This document shows positions 62,501 to 64,000 of a DNA stretch of 64,000 nucleotides, one piece after another (positions within the stretch are counted from its first letter, which is position 1; every line of letters begins with the position of its first letter). Source of the DNA: Sordaria brevicollis (taxonomy: Eukaryota; Ascomycota; Sordariomycetes; Sordariales; Sordariaceae); assembly GCA_033439795.1 (NCBI GenBank), contig JAUTDP010000001.1, positions 3,410,001 to 3,474,000 on the forward strand, in the 5' to 3' direction. Below the pieces are notes generated by a model that was given only the letters and a program-made list of their open reading frames with translations, did no database searches and was not told the origin of the DNA. The translations under genes and the position numbers were made by a program.

Positions 62501-64000
62501 TTCGAATAGCCCGAATTATATTATAAATATAGTAAGCTATTCGTATCCTTCTTTAATACGGATATAATTAAAAGTAGCGATAATATCGAATTTCGTAAAG
62601 ATTTTAGCGTAATAGATTATATCGAAGGTTTTTTTAATTAAAAGGAGTAGGTAATAAAATTTGAAAATAATATTATTAATATTCCGATAATTAATATAAA
62701 TATAGATTCCGTTACCTAGTTTTTTAATTAGGAGGATAGGAGCGGAGGCTTCCGATTATAACGGCCGGATAAATTTCTTTTTAAAGTTATTATTAATTTA
62801 TTTTTTAATAACGTTAAATTCTTTTAAATTGAAAATATAATTACAGGACGTAAATAGTATAGTATTAAATTTAAATTCGAATTTAAAATCGTATAATCTA
62901 TTCGGGGGAAGTATATTAATTATTTTTTATTTAAAATTATTCATCTATTATTAATATTAGCGGGGGAATTTAATTTAAATTTAGGCGTCGGTTTTAAGAA
63001 GGTTATCGGCTTTTTTATAGAATTTTATAATATTTTTAGAAATAATTTTACTAATATTAATATTATTAGTAGTAAAATAATTATTAATAGTATTTTTATA
63101 TATTTTAAAATCGGAAGTGTATTTTATAAATATTATAAATGTAAATACTTTAATTATTTTAATTACTTCTTTAGTATTAATATTATAAAGAGCGTCGATT
63201 TAAATATAATAATTATTACCGAAGAATTTTTTATAATAGTATACTTTACCATTTATAACGTTTTTAATTATATTAATTATAAGGGATTCGCTAATTACGT
63301 TAGGCGTTAAGGCGTCCTTCTTTTTTATTATTTTATCTTCGTCGAATATATATTAAATATCCTTTATTATATTTATTCGTATTATTCGGATAATTTAGAA
63401 TTTATATTTCTCGGTAAATTAATTAAACGTAATTATTAATAATTCTTTAATATCGTTTAAATCGAAGGGGCTTTTAAGGATATAATAAAAGCGGATTAGG
63501 GTATAATAATTAGGGAATAAAATACAGATTTTTTTAGCGAATTTATAGGGTATAAATATTATATAGGGTAACGGCGGGGGAAAGTAACGCATTATAATTA
63601 TAAATATAAAGGCTTATCCGCCGATTACTTTATTTATAAATATAGCGTTTATATAATTGGCTACTTTTTATTTAAATTTATTAAACTTTTAACGGGTAGC
63701 GCGTTATATTATTATAGAGATTAAAATCCTATAAATAAATTCCGTTAAGGAGGGAGTATCCGGCTCGCCCTTATTAAGAATATTTTCTATTAAAGGCTTT
63801 TAATATATAGGCTTTATATTAAGGATAATTTTAAAGGGGGTAATCGATAGTATAACGAAGGGGATTTATTAATATTTATAAAATAGAAATACGTAGTAAA
63901 AATAGAAAAACACTCTTTATAAAAAATAATTATAGCGTTTATAAAATTAATCGAAGGTAAGGCGATTATTAAATTAATTAATACCAAGGGTATAGTAAAT
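59581..64000 (-). mobile_element. Partial RIP-mutated Ty3/gypsy element, runs off the window
   Basis: In minus orientation the reverse transcriptase box reads YFNNIFIYS at 62401-62375 (YLDD or YIDD in active elements). Downstream near 62165-62110 comes FLGFANFYRQFIKNF, the conserved block at the RT/RNase H junction. A polypurine tract (AAAAGGGGGATAA on the minus strand) abuts the LTR at 59580. The integrase should lie at about 60-61.5 kb but I could not read it. Gag and the other LTR are beyond 64000. Confidence 0.75.

Larger units (their letters stand above)
34800..64000. repeat. RIP-mutated, AT-rich transposon block
   Basis: Across this region, apart from the islands listed below, CpA and TpG are nearly missing, TpA is in large excess, and CpG remains common. 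This is the signature of repeat-induced point mutation (CpA to TpA on either strand), known chiefly from Neurospora and its relatives. All recognisable coding remnants are retrotransposon proteins riddled with stops. Such blocks are normally DNA-methylated and heterochromatic; that state is inferred, not seen. Confidence 0.95.

Overview
This looks like nuclear DNA of a filamentous ascomycete, most likely Neurospora or a close relative in the Sordariales. The signs are short introns (52-173 bp) with GTA(A/T)GT-type donors and CTAAC-like branch points, a 706-residue glycogen synthase that I recognise as Neurospora gsn, and a 29-kb block carrying the extreme CpA-to-TpA mutation pattern of RIP (repeat-induced point mutation).

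Left part (1-34.8 kb), normal base composition. Six protein genes can be supported: a metallophosphoesterase-fold protein with altered metal ligands (minus, 6.4-8.0 kb); an F-box/leucine-rich-repeat-like protein (minus, 8.9-11.05 kb); glycogen synthase gsn (minus, five exons, 13.1-15.5 kb); a CTK1/CDK12-type kinase with a long RS-rich N-terminus (plus, three exons, 22.3-26.2 kb); an Nrp1-type RNA-binding protein with a degenerate exonuclease-like domain, an RRM and two RanBP2 zinc fingers (minus, four exons, 28.1-30.3 kb); and a PMP3/RCI2-type membrane peptide (plus, three exons, 33.6-34.1 kb). The genes are unrelated in function. gsn and the kinase are divergent and separated by 6.8 kb with no convincing gene. 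Several other long stretches (1-6.3 kb, 11-13 kb, 30.3-33.6 kb) also hold no convincing gene.

Right part (34.8-64 kb), AT-rich and almost free of CpA/TpG. It is a nest of dead transposable elements. From left to right: a LINE (minus); a roughly 1-kb island of ordinary composition; a Ty1/copia relic (minus); a second, Tad-like LINE (plus); a complete 6,999-bp Ty3/gypsy element (minus) with 263-bp LTRs and a 5-bp target duplication, apparently inserted in the 3' part of that LINE; and an LTR plus partial body of another Ty3/gypsy element (minus) that leaves the window at its right edge. The LTR of this last element is split by an un-RIPed 406-bp element with 44-bp inverted termini and an 8-bp target duplication (hAT-like MITE). 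No element can encode a working protein: reading frames are full of stops and catalytic residues have changed (for example D to N in the reverse transcriptases).

The observations most worth a second look are the 406-bp MITE, whose size is close to the reported lower limit for RIP; the non-RIPed island flanked by 9-bp inverted repeats; the in-frame coding-like stretch just after the CTK1 stop codon; and the loss of canonical catalytic residues in two proteins (the phosphoesterase-fold protein and the Nrp1-like protein). I did not find a clearly new multi-gene system.
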